Assembly (NCBI RefSeq): GCF_900116235.1
Contig: NZ_FPAA01000002.1
Span: forward strand, 248,001 to 312,000
DNA: 64,000 nucleotides
Source: Marininema halotolerans
Lineage (GTDB): Bacteria; Bacillota; Bacilli; Thermoactinomycetales; DSM-45169
Direction of reading: 5' to 3'
The position numbers and the translations under genes were made by a program. Below, piece by piece: positions 44,260-52,900 of this stretch (within the stretch, counting starts at the first letter, position 1; every line of letters starts with the position of its first letter). Below the pieces are notes generated by a model. It searched no databases. It saw nothing but the letters and a program-made list of their open reading frames with translations, and was not told the DNA's origin.

Positions 44260-45687
44260 ATGAAACCACGCACATTGTTTGAAAAAGTGTGGGATCGGCA
44301 TGTGATTGAACAAGAGGAGGGAAAGCCTGCCACCCTCTATATCGACCTCCACCTCGTCCATGAAGTCACATCACCCCAAGCCTTCGCAGGCCTTCGCCTT
44401 CATGGACGATCAGTCCGCCGTCCAGATCTGACGACTGCCACGATGGACCACAATGTGCCCACGATTCATCGATCTCAACCCATCACCGATAGAACCTCTG
44501 TCGCACAAATGGATGCCCTCGTGAAAAACTGCCAGGAATTCGGCATTCAACTGTATGACTTGGATAGCCCTGAACAAGGAATTGTCCATGTCATCGGACC
44601 CGAACTCGGACTTACCCTACCCGGCAAGACGATTGTCTGTGGAGATAGCCATACCTCAACCCATGGCGCCTTTGGTGCACTCGCCTTTGGCATCGGTACC
44701 TCCGAAGTGGAACACGTACTCGCCACCCAATGCCTTCAACAACAAAAACCCAAAACCATGGAAGTTCGTATCGAAGGGATGCTCTCCCCTGGTGTAACGG
44801 CCAAGGATATCATCCTCGCGGTCATTGCCAAGATTGGCACAGCCGGTGCGACCGGAACCGTAATTGAATATACCGGGAAAGCGATTCGGCAACTATCCAT
44901 GGAGGAGCGCATGACTATCTGCAACATGTCCATCGAAGCAGGTGCCCGGGCAGGCATGATTGCTCCTGACGAAACGACCTTTTCTTATCTTCGCGGGAGA
45001 CCGAAAGCACCTTCGGAAGAGCTTTTTTCAGAAGCGATCGCCGATTGGAAGCAGCTTGTTACCGATGATGGTGCCATCTACGACCAACAGGTTATCTTGA
45101 ACGCCAGCGATATCGCACCACAGGTCACCTGGGGAACCAGTCCAGGTATGGGAACGGAAGTAACCAATCAGGTGCCTTTTCCTGAGCACTACCCCACCGA
45201 GAGCGAACAAAAATCCGTTCGCCGAGCGTTAGACTATATGGGACTCACTCCCGGGACACCGATCACGGACATTCAAGTGGATCGCGTGTTTATCGGATCC
45301 TGCACCAACTCCCGCTTGGAAGATTTACGTGCAGCTGCACAAGTGGTTAAAAACCGCCAGGTTTCCCCCCATGTAAAGGCGATGGTCGTTCCTGGATCCC
45401 AACAAGTAAAACGTGCAGCTGAAAAAGAAGGGCTTCATCACATCTTTTTAGCAGCGGGTTTTGAGTGGCGAGATTCGGGGTGCAGTATGTGCTTAGCGAT
45501 GAATGATGACTCATTAGGCGATAAAGAGCGTTGTGCTTCCACTTCCAATCGAAACTTTGAAGGACGGCAGGGACGCGGTGGACGTACCCATCTAGTCAGC
45601 CCAATGATGGCAGCCGCTGCAGCGATCAAGGGTCACTTTGTCGATGTTCGCCAATGGGAACCGACTATCGAGGAGGGATTAGGGTGA
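44260..45687 (+). CDS. leuC: 3-isopropylmalate dehydratase large subunit
   Basis: 475 residues, typical length. [44 protein letters not shown] and the iron-sulfur pair in [10 protein letters not shown] give the three [4Fe-4S] cysteines; [24 protein letters not shown] closes the active site. With LeuD it isomerises 2- to 3-isopropylmalate in leucine biosynthesis. leuA and leuB are not next to it. The start is ATG 44260 with GAGG upstream; it overlaps leuD by 4 bases. Confidence 0.96.
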   Translation: MKPRTLFEKVWDRHVIEQEEGKPATLYIDLHLVHEVTSPQAFAGLRLHGRSVRRPDLTTATMDHNVPTIHRSQPITDRTSVAQMDALVKNCQEFGIQLYDLDSPEQGIVHVIGPELGLTLPGKTIVCGDSHTSTHGAFGALAFGIGTSEVEHVLATQCLQQQKPKTMEVRIEGMLSPGVTAKDIILAVIAKIGTAGATGTVIEYTGKAIRQLSMEERMTICNMSIEAGARAGMIAPDETTFSYLRGRPKAPSEELFSEAIADWKQLVTDDGAIYDQQVILNASDIAPQVTWGTSPGMGTEVTNQVPFPEHYPTESEQKSVRRALDYMGLTPGTPITDIQVDRVFIGSCTNSRLEDLRAAAQVVKNRQVSPHVKAMVVPGSQQVKRAAEKEGLHHIFLAAGFEWRDSGCSMCLAMNDDSLGDKERCASTSNRNFEGRQGRGGRTHLVSPMMAAAAAIKGHFVDVRQWEPTIEEGLG

Positions 45688-46295
45688 AACCCATCCGACA
45701 ACACCAAGGAATCGTTGCTTCACTGGATCGTGCCAATGTGGATACCGACCAAATTATCCCCAAACAATTTTTAAAACGAATTGAACGAACCGGCTTTGGT
45801 CAATTCTTGTTTTATAACTGGCGCTTTGATGAGAACGGAAAGCCTGACCCAACCTTTGAGCTGAATAAGCCGTCCTATGACAAGGCATCCATCCTCGTGA
45901 CGGGTCCAAACTTTGGTTGCGGCTCCTCAAGGGAACATGCTCCTTGGGCACTCCTCGATGCCGGATTTCACGTCATTATCGCACCGAGTTATGCAGACAT
46001 TTTCTATAACAATTGTTTTAAGAATGGCATCCTCCCTATCACGTTGCCACAGTCTCTCGTGAGCCAACTCCATTCACGGATTGAATCTGCGCACACCGCT
46101 ACCTTAATGGTTGACTTAGAAAAAGGTACCCTCACGGATCACCATGGTTTTGCTGCATCCTTTGAAATCGAACCTTATCGTCGTCACTGTCTACTCAACG
46201 GCATGGATGATATTGCGATCACATTACAAAAGGACGAATCGATCCAACACTATGAGCAAAACCGACCCCTTTGGTATTCAATTCCCAACAAGTAA
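45684..46295 (+). CDS. leuD: 3-isopropylmalate dehydratase small subunit
   Basis: 203 residues from GTG 45684, which shares GTGA with the leuC stop, with GAGGAGGG upstream; this ensures coupled translation and equal dosage. Family motifs: [41 protein letters not shown] and [17 protein letters not shown]. It forms the swivelling domain of the LeuCD enzyme. Confidence 0.96.
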   Translation: MKPIRQHQGIVASLDRANVDTDQIIPKQFLKRIERTGFGQFLFYNWRFDENGKPDPTFELNKPSYDKASILVTGPNFGCGSSREHAPWALLDAGFHVIIAPSYADIFYNNCFKNGILPITLPQSLVSQLHSRIESAHTATLMVDLEKGTLTDHHGFAASFEIEPYRRHCLLNGMDDIAITLQKDESIQHYEQNRPLWYSIPNK

Positions 46296-46386
46296 AGGGG
46301 AATGCTTTTATATTGTTGATGATCCACACTTGACCCCTGGTTATCGCTAGCGTAATCTTTCTAAAGAAAGAAAAGATTTCAGGGGG

Positions 46387-46470
46387 ATGAAAATCATGGT
46401 ATCCATCGTAGCTACTCCTATGTAACAGGGTTGAAGGGCTTCCTTCTAAATTCCCCTTGTTACAAGGAGT
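46387..46470 (+). promoter_or_regulatory. Possible leader: 12-codon ORF followed by a hairpin
   Basis: ATG 46387 opens a 12-codon frame (MKIMVSIVATPM) right after CAGGGGG. TGTAACA at its stop can pair with TGTTACA about 35 bases later, with further G/C pairs, and a T-rich stretch follows. It could be a terminator for leuD or an attenuator before the DDAH-family gene. The peptide has no run of one amino acid, so classic attenuation is not supported. Confidence 0.3.
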
Positions 46471-46587
46471 CTTTTATTTTCTGTCCTGTCTCCATTCACT
46501 CATGTGTCCCTTCATGCATTTATGGGAATAGAGTGGATAACATCCCCACATGTTAACAAGAGACTGTTAAAAGGAAGGAAAGAAGCC

Positions 46588-47442
46588 ATGATTACCGATA
46601 TCCAGCCCTCAGCAACTTGTTGGAGTGAATATGCCCCCCTGCGACGTGTGCTTCTCTGTCCACCTCAATTTATGCGAATTGATGAAGTGATTAACCATGT
46701 GCAAACCCGTTACATTGAAGATGGGATTGATACTCAATTAGCGTTGGAGCAGCATCAGGAATTAATAGCGACCTTACAGCGTTATCATGTCGACGTCATT
46801 TTACTTGAACCCGACAGAGATTACCCCGATCAAGTATTTACGCGGGACATTGGCTTTACCATTGGCAATCACCTCTTTGTCTCCCAAATGGAAGAGTCGA
46901 TCCGTAAAGGGGAGGAACAGATTTTAACCCGATGGCTCACCGATCAACAAATTCCCTATCAATTTATCCGTTCAGGGAGTATTGAAGGCGGGGACGTGAT
47001 GATTGATCGGGACACGGTTTGGATTGGCGATAGCGGTAGAACCTCTCGGCGAGCCATGGCAGAAATCCAACAAGAGCTTCCCCATATGGAAGTCCTCCCT
47101 CTCTCCGTCCCAGTCAAATACCTCCACCTGGATTGCATTCTAAATATCCTCTCCCCTACAGAAGCCCTTATCTTTCCCTCTGCTTTTGAAGAAGAGGATT
47201 TACAGCGGTTAGCGAGTCGGTATGAATTGATCGAAGTCGATGAGACCGAACAATTTACTTTAGGTACCAATATTCTTTCCATTGGCAACCGCACCATCTT
47301 AAGCCTACCGGTCAATCCTCGTGTGAATGAAGCGCTTCGTCAGCGGGGGTATACCGTTGTCGAAGTGGACCTATCTGAGATTATTAAGTCGGGGGGTTCC
47401 TTCCGGTGTTCGACACTTCCCTTAATACGAGGAGAAGAATAA
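46588..47442 (+). CDS. DDAH / arginine deiminase-family amidinohydrolase-fold protein
   Basis: 284 residues from ATG 46588 (MITDIQPSATCW), with AAGGAAGG 8-9 bases upstream. Guanidino-group enzyme fold: FTRDIGFTIGNHLFV, GSIEGGDVMI, the catalytic His in KYLHLDCILNIL, and the C-terminal nucleophile Cys in GGSFRCSTLPL. It resembles dimethylarginine dimethylaminohydrolase-like proteins of Bacillus; the natural substrate is uncertain (arginine, methylarginine or another guanidine compound). It is a single gene with a strong terminator. Confidence 0.88.
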   Translation: MITDIQPSATCWSEYAPLRRVLLCPPQFMRIDEVINHVQTRYIEDGIDTQLALEQHQELIATLQRYHVDVILLEPDRDYPDQVFTRDIGFTIGNHLFVSQMEESIRKGEEQILTRWLTDQQIPYQFIRSGSIEGGDVMIDRDTVWIGDSGRTSRRAMAEIQQELPHMEVLPLSVPVKYLHLDCILNILSPTEALIFPSAFEEEDLQRLASRYELIEVDETEQFTLGTNILSIGNRTILSLPVNPRVNEALRQRGYTVVEVDLSEIIKSGGSFRCSTLPLIRGEE

Positions 47443-47457
47443 TATCGTCATTTTCAC

Positions 47458-47497
47458 AAGAAGGCCTTCAGCATCTGCTGAAGGCCTTCTTGTGTGT
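47458..47497 (+). terminator. Bidirectional terminator, long perfect stem
   Basis: CACAAGAAGGCCTTCAGCA and its complement with a minimal loop, between the convergent DDAH-family and permease genes. Confidence 0.88.
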
Positions 47498-48900
47498 TAC
47501 CTGCGCTCATTTTGGGCAAGTTTACTTTTCCTTTGACCGTAGGTGAGGTAAATAAGAAGCCCAATAGCGAGCCAAATGACAAATCGTACCCATGTCACTC
47601 CAGGAAGACTTGCCATTAACCAAATCGAAAACCCAATGCCAATGAGGGGGATCAAGGGAACCATCGGTGTGCGAAAGGACCGCTCTATATCCGGACGACG
47701 CTTCCGCAACAGAATTACCGATGAACAGATCACCACAAAAGCAAATAAGGTTCCGATATTGGCGAGTTCCGCCACTTTATTGATCGGTGTTAATCCTGCA
47801 ATGAATGCCGTAACCACTCCGATAATCCAAGTTGGACGAGCCGGTGTTTTGTACTTTGGGTGCACACGGGAGAACCACTTTGGCAACAATCCATCGCGAC
47901 TCATGGAAAACCATATACGCGAACCCGCAAGCATAAAGGAGAAGAGCACACTGGTAATCCCCGCCACAGCTGCAACCGATATCACAAAGGTTGCCCACTT
48001 CAGTCCAATATCTGAAAAGGCTTTGGCCGCAGGTGCCGCGTTATTTAAGGTAGAATATTCAACGATGCCTGTGAGCACCAAGGACATCCCTACATAAAGA
48101 ATTAAGGCGATTCCTAAGGAAACCACCACCGCACGTGGCAAATCCCGTTGAGGATTTTTCGCTTCTTCAGCCGCAGTCGTTAAGGTATCGTACCCAAATA
48201 CAGCGAAAAAAACCAACGCTGCTCCCCCCATAACCCCATTGAAACCAAAGGGCATAAAGGGATGCCAATGCTCAGGATTCACATAGAAACTACCCACGCC
48301 AATAATCAACAAGATAATGCCCAATTTGATCGAAACCATCAAGCTATTAAATTTCGACCCCCATTCCATGCCAATACTTAATAAGGCAGCAATCCCTAAA
48401 CTAATGAGACTGGCTAACAAATCAAACACATGCCCCTTACCCGTCCCTGAAGCACCTTGGGCCCATGGAGGTAAGTGAATCCCGATTTGCTCAAAGATGG
48501 ATTGCAAGTAGCCTGACCAGCCAATGGCGACCACTCCTACCACCAGCGCATATTCCAACAGCAGATCCCATCCGATAATCCATGCAGCAAACTCCCCTAA
48601 CACTGCGTAACTATAGGTATACGCACTGCCCGCCACAGGAATCATCCCCGAGAACTCCGCATAACAGAGGGCAGCAGCGGCACTTGCTAGCCCCGCAATA
48701 AGAAACGAGAGCAAAACCGCAGGACCTGCCTTGGTAGCCGCCGCTGTACCCGTCAATACAAAGATCCCAACGCCAACAATCCCACCGAGCCCAATCGCAG
48801 TTAAGTGCCATAAACCTAGCACTCGGTTAAATCCCGTTTCCTGAAGACCTTCTTGTTGTAGGTGATCAATTGATTTTGTTCGCAAAAAAGGATTCGCCAT
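47497..48900 (-). CDS. APC family amino acid permease (cationic amino acid transporter-like)
   Basis: 467 residues from ATG 48900 (MANPFLRTKSI), with GTGGGG 5 bases upstream; the reading extends upstream without a better site. About 12-13 membrane helices, starting HLTAIGLGGIVGVGIFVLTG. The CAT-subfamily features YAEFSGMIPVAGSAYTYSYAVLGEF and FFAVFGYDTLTTAAEEAKNPQRDLP are present. It is a likely importer or exchanger of basic or small amino acids. Adjacent convergent DDAH-family gene hints at arginine-related compounds, but this is only suggestive. Confidence 0.9.
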   Translation of the reverse strand: MANPFLRTKSIDHLQQEGLQETGFNRVLGLWHLTAIGLGGIVGVGIFVLTGTAAATKAGPAVLLSFLIAGLASAAAALCYAEFSGMIPVAGSAYTYSYAVLGEFAAWIIGWDLLLEYALVVGVVAIGWSGYLQSIFEQIGIHLPPWAQGASGTGKGHVFDLLASLISLGIAALLSIGMEWGSKFNSLMVSIKLGIILLIIGVGSFYVNPEHWHPFMPFGFNGVMGGAALVFFAVFGYDTLTTAAEEAKNPQRDLPRAVVVSLGIALILYVGMSLVLTGIVEYSTLNNAAPAAKAFSDIGLKWATFVISVAAVAGITSVLFSFMLAGSRIWFSMSRDGLLPKWFSRVHPKYKTPARPTWIIGVVTAFIAGLTPINKVAELANIGTLFAFVVICSSVILLRKRRPDIERSFRTPMVPLIPLIGIGFSIWLMASLPGVTWVRFVIWLAIGLLIYLTYGQRKSKLAQNERR

Positions 48901-49101
48901 TTCCGCCCCACCAATCTGTCCGACATTGGATCGTTTCTTCATACAGTCCACATGCGTTCCATCGGCATGATGATCTATTAGAAGTATGTCACTCCGCATC
49001 TGGTTTAACCCCTGTATGGTTCGATGAATGGTCAAACAGAAACTTCTCATCCACAACCTACCAGCATCTTCTACCCTCTCTGTACACTGGCGAAGAAATC
49101 G

Positions 49102-49296
49102 TCATCCTTTGGCTGATTGCCTCAATACCCTCCTAGCTAAGAGCCACCTTTCCTGATCAAGCAAACCCATTTCTCGCATATCATCTAATTCCGCTTCCAT
49201 TAAATCACGATCCGCTTCCACATCACCTGTGTAGATTACGGTTCCCATCTGTTTTAACAGCTGGCGTACATCCCCTACCGTCTGCATCTTCTCCAT
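49102..49296 (-). CDS. yqgQ: YqgQ-family small protein
   Basis: 64 residues: DVRQLLKQMGTVIYTGDVEADRDLMEAELDDMREMGLLD matches the YqgQ (DUF910) pattern LLKxxGTxIYTGD. It is a helical cytosolic protein. In Bacillus it sits beside the glucokinase gene, but not here. The start is ATG 49296 with GGAGG upstream. Confidence 0.85.
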   Translation of the reverse strand: MEKMQTVGDVRQLLKQMGTVIYTGDVEADRDLMEAELDDMREMGLLDQERWLLARRVLRQSAKG

Positions 49297-49392
49297 CTGA
49301 GCGGCCTCCTATTGCAAATGAATGGATATGAAATCAGGCAATGCCCTATGTTAAAGTATAAACATATCCGAACGAGTAAAAGGAGGGGTTCC

Positions 49393-49779
49393 ATGCCAAA
49401 CACCCCATTTATTAAGGTGAAACCCATGCACGGCGAACTCCTAGTTTATCAAAGACAAGATCAACTACGATACACGTTAACCACCCAAGAACTTATTTTT
49501 CAAAAGCCACATGCTTCCTATCAAATTCTTCTCACCGATATAATCGGGATGATTCCCTTTGAATTAGAACGCGATGCAAAATCCCTTGATTTTTTAAGTG
49601 AGGTGGGGATTCGCCCCGCGTTTTCCAAACAGTATTATCGCATTTCTGCGAACCGGGTGAAGGTAATTAATCGCAGTGGTCATTTTGAACGTGGGACCAC
49701 AGACATTCTCCTTCCCCTCAACGACCGTTTTATCCGCCACCTTTCCGCTCACACCGATTTCACTACCCTTCCCACATAA
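49393..49779 (+). CDS. Hypothetical protein, beta-rich
   Basis: 128 residues from ATG 49393 (MPNTPFIKVKPMHGELL), with AAAAGGAGGGG 5 bases upstream; the longer reading upstream is unlikely. Alternating hydrophobic/polar strands (GELLVYQRQDQLRYTLTTQELIFQ; YQILLTDIIGMIPFEL) suggest a PH-like or YokE-type small beta domain. There is no signal peptide or membrane segment. Family not recognised. Confidence 0.68.
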   Translation: MPNTPFIKVKPMHGELLVYQRQDQLRYTLTTQELIFQKPHASYQILLTDIIGMIPFELERDAKSLDFLSEVGIRPAFSKQYYRISANRVKVINRSGHFERGTTDILLPLNDRFIRHLSAHTDFTTLPT

Positions 49780-49794
49780 TTGAATGGAATCCCA

Positions 49795-49828
49795 CAAAAA
49801 AAGCTCACCTGATGGTGAGCTTTTTTTC
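49795..49828 (+). terminator. Bidirectional Rho-independent terminator
   Basis: AAAAAAAGCTCACC, loop, GGTGAGCTTTTTTT between convergent genes. Confidence 0.93.
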
Positions 49829-50390
49829 ATGAAGCCTTGCGAGGTTGAATAATCGGGTATGCACGATACAAGGCAGGTGCTATAAACGAAGCCAGCAACA
49901 GCTTCGCTACATCCCCCGGGATAAAGGGAAGCAACCCCACAGCAACTGCCTTCCCCCAATCGAGTCCCGCCATGAAATGAAGCCAGCTAATTCCAAAGGC
50001 AAAAATGATGATACTGCCAGCAAAAAGATGAACCAACACCATCTTCCAAACACGAAGTTGAGGAGCGATTCGCTCAGTGATCCAACCGATAAGGAAGGCA
50101 GCGATGGGCCAACTCCATATGTAACCCGCGGTCGGGCCAACCAAAGCAGGTAGTCCACTTTTCCCTTCTGATAATACCGGCGCACCAACTGCTACCAATA
50201 AAATGAGTACCACCATACTCATAGCCCCTTTGCGCGCCCCCAATACAGAGCCAGCAAGCAAAACAATCATCGTCTGGAGCGTAATCGGTACAACGGTTAA
50301 GGGAATATAAATTTGACCCGCAATGGCAATCAACGCTGTAAAAAGAGCAATCAGTATCATATCCCGTACAGAACGTGTCCTCTTGGACAT
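49827..50390 (-). CDS. bioY: Biotin transporter BioY (substrate-binding S component)
   Basis: 187 residues with six membrane segments. BioY hallmarks: IAGQIYIPLTVVPITLQTMIVLLAGSVLGARKGAMSM, GKSGLPALVGPTAGYIWSWPIAAFLIGW and PFIPGDVAKLLLAS. It captures biotin and works alone or with an ECF energy module. The start is ATG 50390 with AGAGG upstream. A -35/-10 pair overlapping an 18-22 bp palindrome lies just upstream, suggesting biotin-responsive control. Confidence 0.94.
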   Translation of the reverse strand: MSKRTRSVRDMILIALFTALIAIAGQIYIPLTVVPITLQTMIVLLAGSVLGARKGAMSMVVLILLVAVGAPVLSEGKSGLPALVGPTAGYIWSWPIAAFLIGWITERIAPQLRVWKMVLVHLFAGSIIIFAFGISWLHFMAGLDWGKAVAVGLLPFIPGDVAKLLLASFIAPALYRAYPIIQPRKAS

Positions 50391-50426
50391 CCAAAAACAC
50401 CTCTTCTCATCCTTCTACGTCTCTTC

Positions 50427-50460
50427 AGCATAAGAAATCCGGTTGACAATTGTCAACCGG
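50427..50460 (-). promoter_or_regulatory. bioY promoter with overlapping palindromic operator
   Basis: On the minus strand TTGACA (50456-50451) is followed after 18 bases by TATGCT (50432-50427), 37 bases before the bioY start. The -35 hexamer is embedded in the perfect palindrome GGTTGACAATTGTCAACC with CCGG flanks (50439-50460). The half-site TTGTCAAC resembles the BirA half-site TTGTTAAC, which also occurs 12 bases away at 50472-50479. Repression by BirA or another dimeric regulator is inferred. Confidence 0.6.
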
Positions 50461-50568
50461 ATCATATTCCCTTGTTAACATTACCCACCTATGATTTCTT
50501 TCACATATTGCGGCAAGTGAAAACAGCTGGTCCATACTTCCTCATTCACATATTGGGTAACATCCTCC

Positions 50569-51057
50569 TTATTTTTCGTGATGAAGCATTACATAGTAAT
50601 AGATGTTTGATTTCTTATCGACATTGGGTGTGACATCATTCTCATACTGGGTATTGAAAGTTGGGTGTGGCCCATGGGCTACACCTGCATAAAGTTCGTA
50701 TTTCCTGCCAGATGGACTATTAAAAACCATGCTCCCCTCCGTGTCTTCATTATTTCGATCCCTCACTACAAATGGATTGCCATTCGTTGTCCAGGTTACT
50801 CTTTTTCCCTTGTGGGTAAGAGTCGCTGAACTTATACCATCATCACCATCACTTTTAATAAGATAAACCACAATTTTTTCATTTTTTACGAACTGCGATT
50901 CGCCAATGATTCTGGTTATATTAGCGGTCGTCTTCATACCATACTGTATAGCTTCCCTTTCTGATTTGAATGATTTTTCAGTGTTTTTATCTGAGCAAGC
51001 ACTTATTAATGTACTCATTATCAATATAATAAATAGCGTTATAGTAACTTTTTTCAT
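50569..51057 (-). CDS. Hypothetical lipoprotein
   Basis: 162 residues with a lipoprotein signal (MKKVTITLFIILIMSTLISACS; lipobox ISAC). The mature part is polar, with ESQFVKNEKIVVYLIKSDGDDGISSATLTHKGKRV and a second half SPSGRKYELYAGVAHG. It lies on the outer membrane face. The composition is AT-richer than its neighbours, possibly acquired. Function unknown. Confidence 0.75.
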   Translation of the reverse strand: MKKVTITLFIILIMSTLISACSDKNTEKSFKSEREAIQYGMKTTANITRIIGESQFVKNEKIVVYLIKSDGDDGISSATLTHKGKRVTWTTNGNPFVVRDRNNEDTEGSMVFNSPSGRKYELYAGVAHGPHPTFNTQYENDVTPNVDKKSNIYYYVMLHHEK

Positions 51058-51405
51058 ATTCTCTCCTTATAAATATATATTTCACTATCGACTGGTCACC
51101 TTCTGTTCTTCATTAACCCTTTCACCATATGCGTTAACCATTACGTCCTCCTCATTTTTGCTCATTGTAGCATATTCACTTTTCGATACAGAAGATAGCG
51201 GATAATCCCTCATTCCCCTGATTATCCGGTCATCCACCTCCTCCCTTCCACACAAAAAAACACCCTAAGTTGACTTGATTCCTCCCTCGGGGTGAACAAC
51301 CGTGATTTCTCGATATAACCCAAGAAAATAGCCCGAACATGCCAAGGGTATATCCATACAATGATACGAACCGTATAACGAGAACCTCCAGAGGAGGAAA
51401 GGTGT
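51058..51405. other. Intergenic region between divergent genes
   Basis: No gene is recognised. It contains the promoters for the lipoprotein and protease genes and ends with a strong GAGGAGGAAAGG ribosome binding site at 51390-51402. Confidence 0.45.
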
Positions 51406-51453
51406 ATGGATCCCAATAACCCAAAAGTGGCGAACCTACACCGCCACCCATGA
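51406..51453 (+). CDS. 15-codon leader ORF coupled to the protease gene
   Basis: ATG 51406 follows GGAGGAAAGG by 4 bases and encodes MDPNNPKVANLHRHP. Its stop overlaps the protease start as ATGA. The protease ATG has no ribosome binding site of its own, so translation may depend on this leader. Alternatively a +1 or -1 shift joins them into one protein. Confidence 0.4.
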   Translation: MDPNNPKVANLHRHP

Positions 51454-52175
51454 GAAAAGCAAATGGAAAACGTCATGACGTTCAATCACTTGCGGCCCTC
51501 CACCCAGCCAACACCTTCGTTCCCATCATTCGCCGCGTCCGAAATAGCGTAGTCTCTATCTCCGCCCAAGAACCACCCCAACGAGCGGGTACTCAGGGAT
51601 TTTGGCAACGATTTATGACGGATATGCAACCTCCTCCTGAACCAGAAAACCCCAGTCATCAATTCGGATCGGGATTTATCATCTCCCCACAAGGGTACAT
51701 CCTCACTAATCAACACGTGATCCGGCGCGCCGAGAAAATCCAAATTCACCTCTACAATATTAAACGCTCACTTCCCGCAACTGTCATCTGGGAAGATGCC
51801 GAACGGGACATCGCAGTCCTTCAGGTAAAATCCCCCTCACCCCTTCGTCCTCTCTCCCTTGGCTCCTCTCGAACCACAGAAGTTGGCGAATGGGCTGTTG
51901 CCATCGGTAACCCCCTCGGACTTAATCATACGGTCACCCTTGGTGTCATCAGTGGCAAAGACCGCCCATTAAGCATGGCCGACCGTTTCTTCAGCAGAGT
52001 CATTCAAACCGACGCAGCGATTAACCCTGGCAATAGCGGAGGACCCCTGCTCAATATTTTTGGGCAAGCAATTGGCATCAATACATTAGTGGTCTATCCC
52101 TCCCAAAGCATCAGTTTTGCCATCCCCATTGATGAAGTAAAACCTTTAATACGTTCGTATATTGAGAAGACCTAG
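51450..52175 (+). CDS. HtrA-like trypsin-fold serine protease, no PDZ domain or membrane anchor
   Basis: 241 residues. Catalytic triad: His in LTNQHVIRRAE, Asp in DAERDIAVLQV and Ser in NPGNSGGPLLNIFGQ. It is a degP/HtrA-type protease domain. Unlike HtrA of Bacillus (about 400-450 residues) it lacks an N-terminal membrane segment, signal peptide and C-terminal PDZ domain. It therefore seems to act in the cytoplasm or to be released by another route. Short S1C proteases of this kind are known in Bacillales. Its start overlaps a 15-codon leader ORF. Confidence 0.88.
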   Translation: MRKANGKRHDVQSLAALHPANTFVPIIRRVRNSVVSISAQEPPQRAGTQGFWQRFMTDMQPPPEPENPSHQFGSGFIISPQGYILTNQHVIRRAEKIQIHLYNIKRSLPATVIWEDAERDIAVLQVKSPSPLRPLSLGSSRTTEVGEWAVAIGNPLGLNHTVTLGVISGKDRPLSMADRFFSRVIQTDAAINPGNSGGPLLNIFGQAIGINTLVVYPSQSISFAIPIDEVKPLIRSYIEKT

Positions 52176-52243
52176 AAGGGATCCGCTTAATTTAAGCGGA
52201 TCCCTTCTATAGGAGACTGCCGAGGAATTAGGCAGTCTTTTTA
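52174..52243 (+). terminator. Tandem hairpins, terminator
   Basis: First hairpin AGAAGGGATCCGCTTAA with its complement (52174-52208), then AGACTGCC/GGCAGTCT followed by TTTTTA (52214-52243). They end the protease gene. Confidence 0.85.
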
Positions 52244-52349
52244 TTGGATGTTAATTTGGTTTCCTTCTTCCCCTACCTGATGCAAAACAACCATACGAGA
52301 TTGAATCATTGATATCAGAAATCATAGAGTTAAACCTGTATGTTCACCA

Positions 52350-52859
52350 TTATGAATGCGTTCTATAGAAATTTTCAGCCGTATAAATCGGCCATTTCCA
52401 GTAGTCATCACCTTGAGCAGTAATCAGTCGCGACAAAAATATTTCGAAATTTCTTCCTAGGTCCATAGCGTCTTCCACTTTGCCCAGCAAATCTCTTGCA
52501 TAAAGATAGTTGTTTTTCTGATTATTAATGGCATTCCTATTCATCATAAATTCATGTTCGTAATAACTAACAATCGGAATCCAATCATTCGCCCAATCTG
52601 GGAAGTCATCCAATCGATCAACAATATCTTGTGTACTGTTAATTGTTATACGATCTAATCCATCATCTGATATAAACAAATACGCGCCATTACTAATTCG
52701 ATAAAACTCCAGCAAATCAGAAGGAAGTGTAATTCCTAAAGTATCCTGTGCCTTATTAATCTCCTCTTCTGAAGCAGGTTTTTTAAATTCAAACGTCACT
52801 TCTTGCAAATATCCCGTTCCATTTTGCACCTTCAAAGATCCAGTGTTTGTAAGCGTCAA
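52350..52859 (-). CDS. SMI1/KNR4 family protein, 5' end replaced by IS66
   Basis: 169 residues. The SMI1/KNR4 domain is seen in EVTFEFKKPASEEEINKAQDTLGITLPSDLLEFYRISNGAYLF. Such proteins often serve as immunity proteins against polymorphic toxins. The reading frame enters the IS66 left end at its 5' side: the TTG start and the first three following codons lie within the 23-bp terminal repeat, and GGTGGGG in the repeat could act as ribosome binding site. The native N-terminus is thus missing. The truncated gene may still be translated. No toxin gene is next to it. Confidence 0.78.
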   Translation of the reverse strand: MTLTNTGSLKVQNGTGYLQEVTFEFKKPASEEEINKAQDTLGITLPSDLLEFYRISNGAYLFISDDGLDRITINSTQDIVDRLDDFPDWANDWIPIVSYYEHEFMMNRNAINNQKNNYLYARDLLGKVEDAMDLGRNFEIFLSRLITAQGDDYWKWPIYTAENFYRTHS

Positions 52860-52871
52860 ATAATCCCCACC
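52849..52871. repeat. IS66 terminal inverted repeat, left
   Basis: 23 bases beginning GTAAGCGTCAAATA and ending CCCCACC; pairs with the right end at 18-19 of 23 positions by eye. Confidence 0.85.
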
Positions 52872-52900
52872 TGTTAGCCAGATGGGGATTGAAGTATGCT

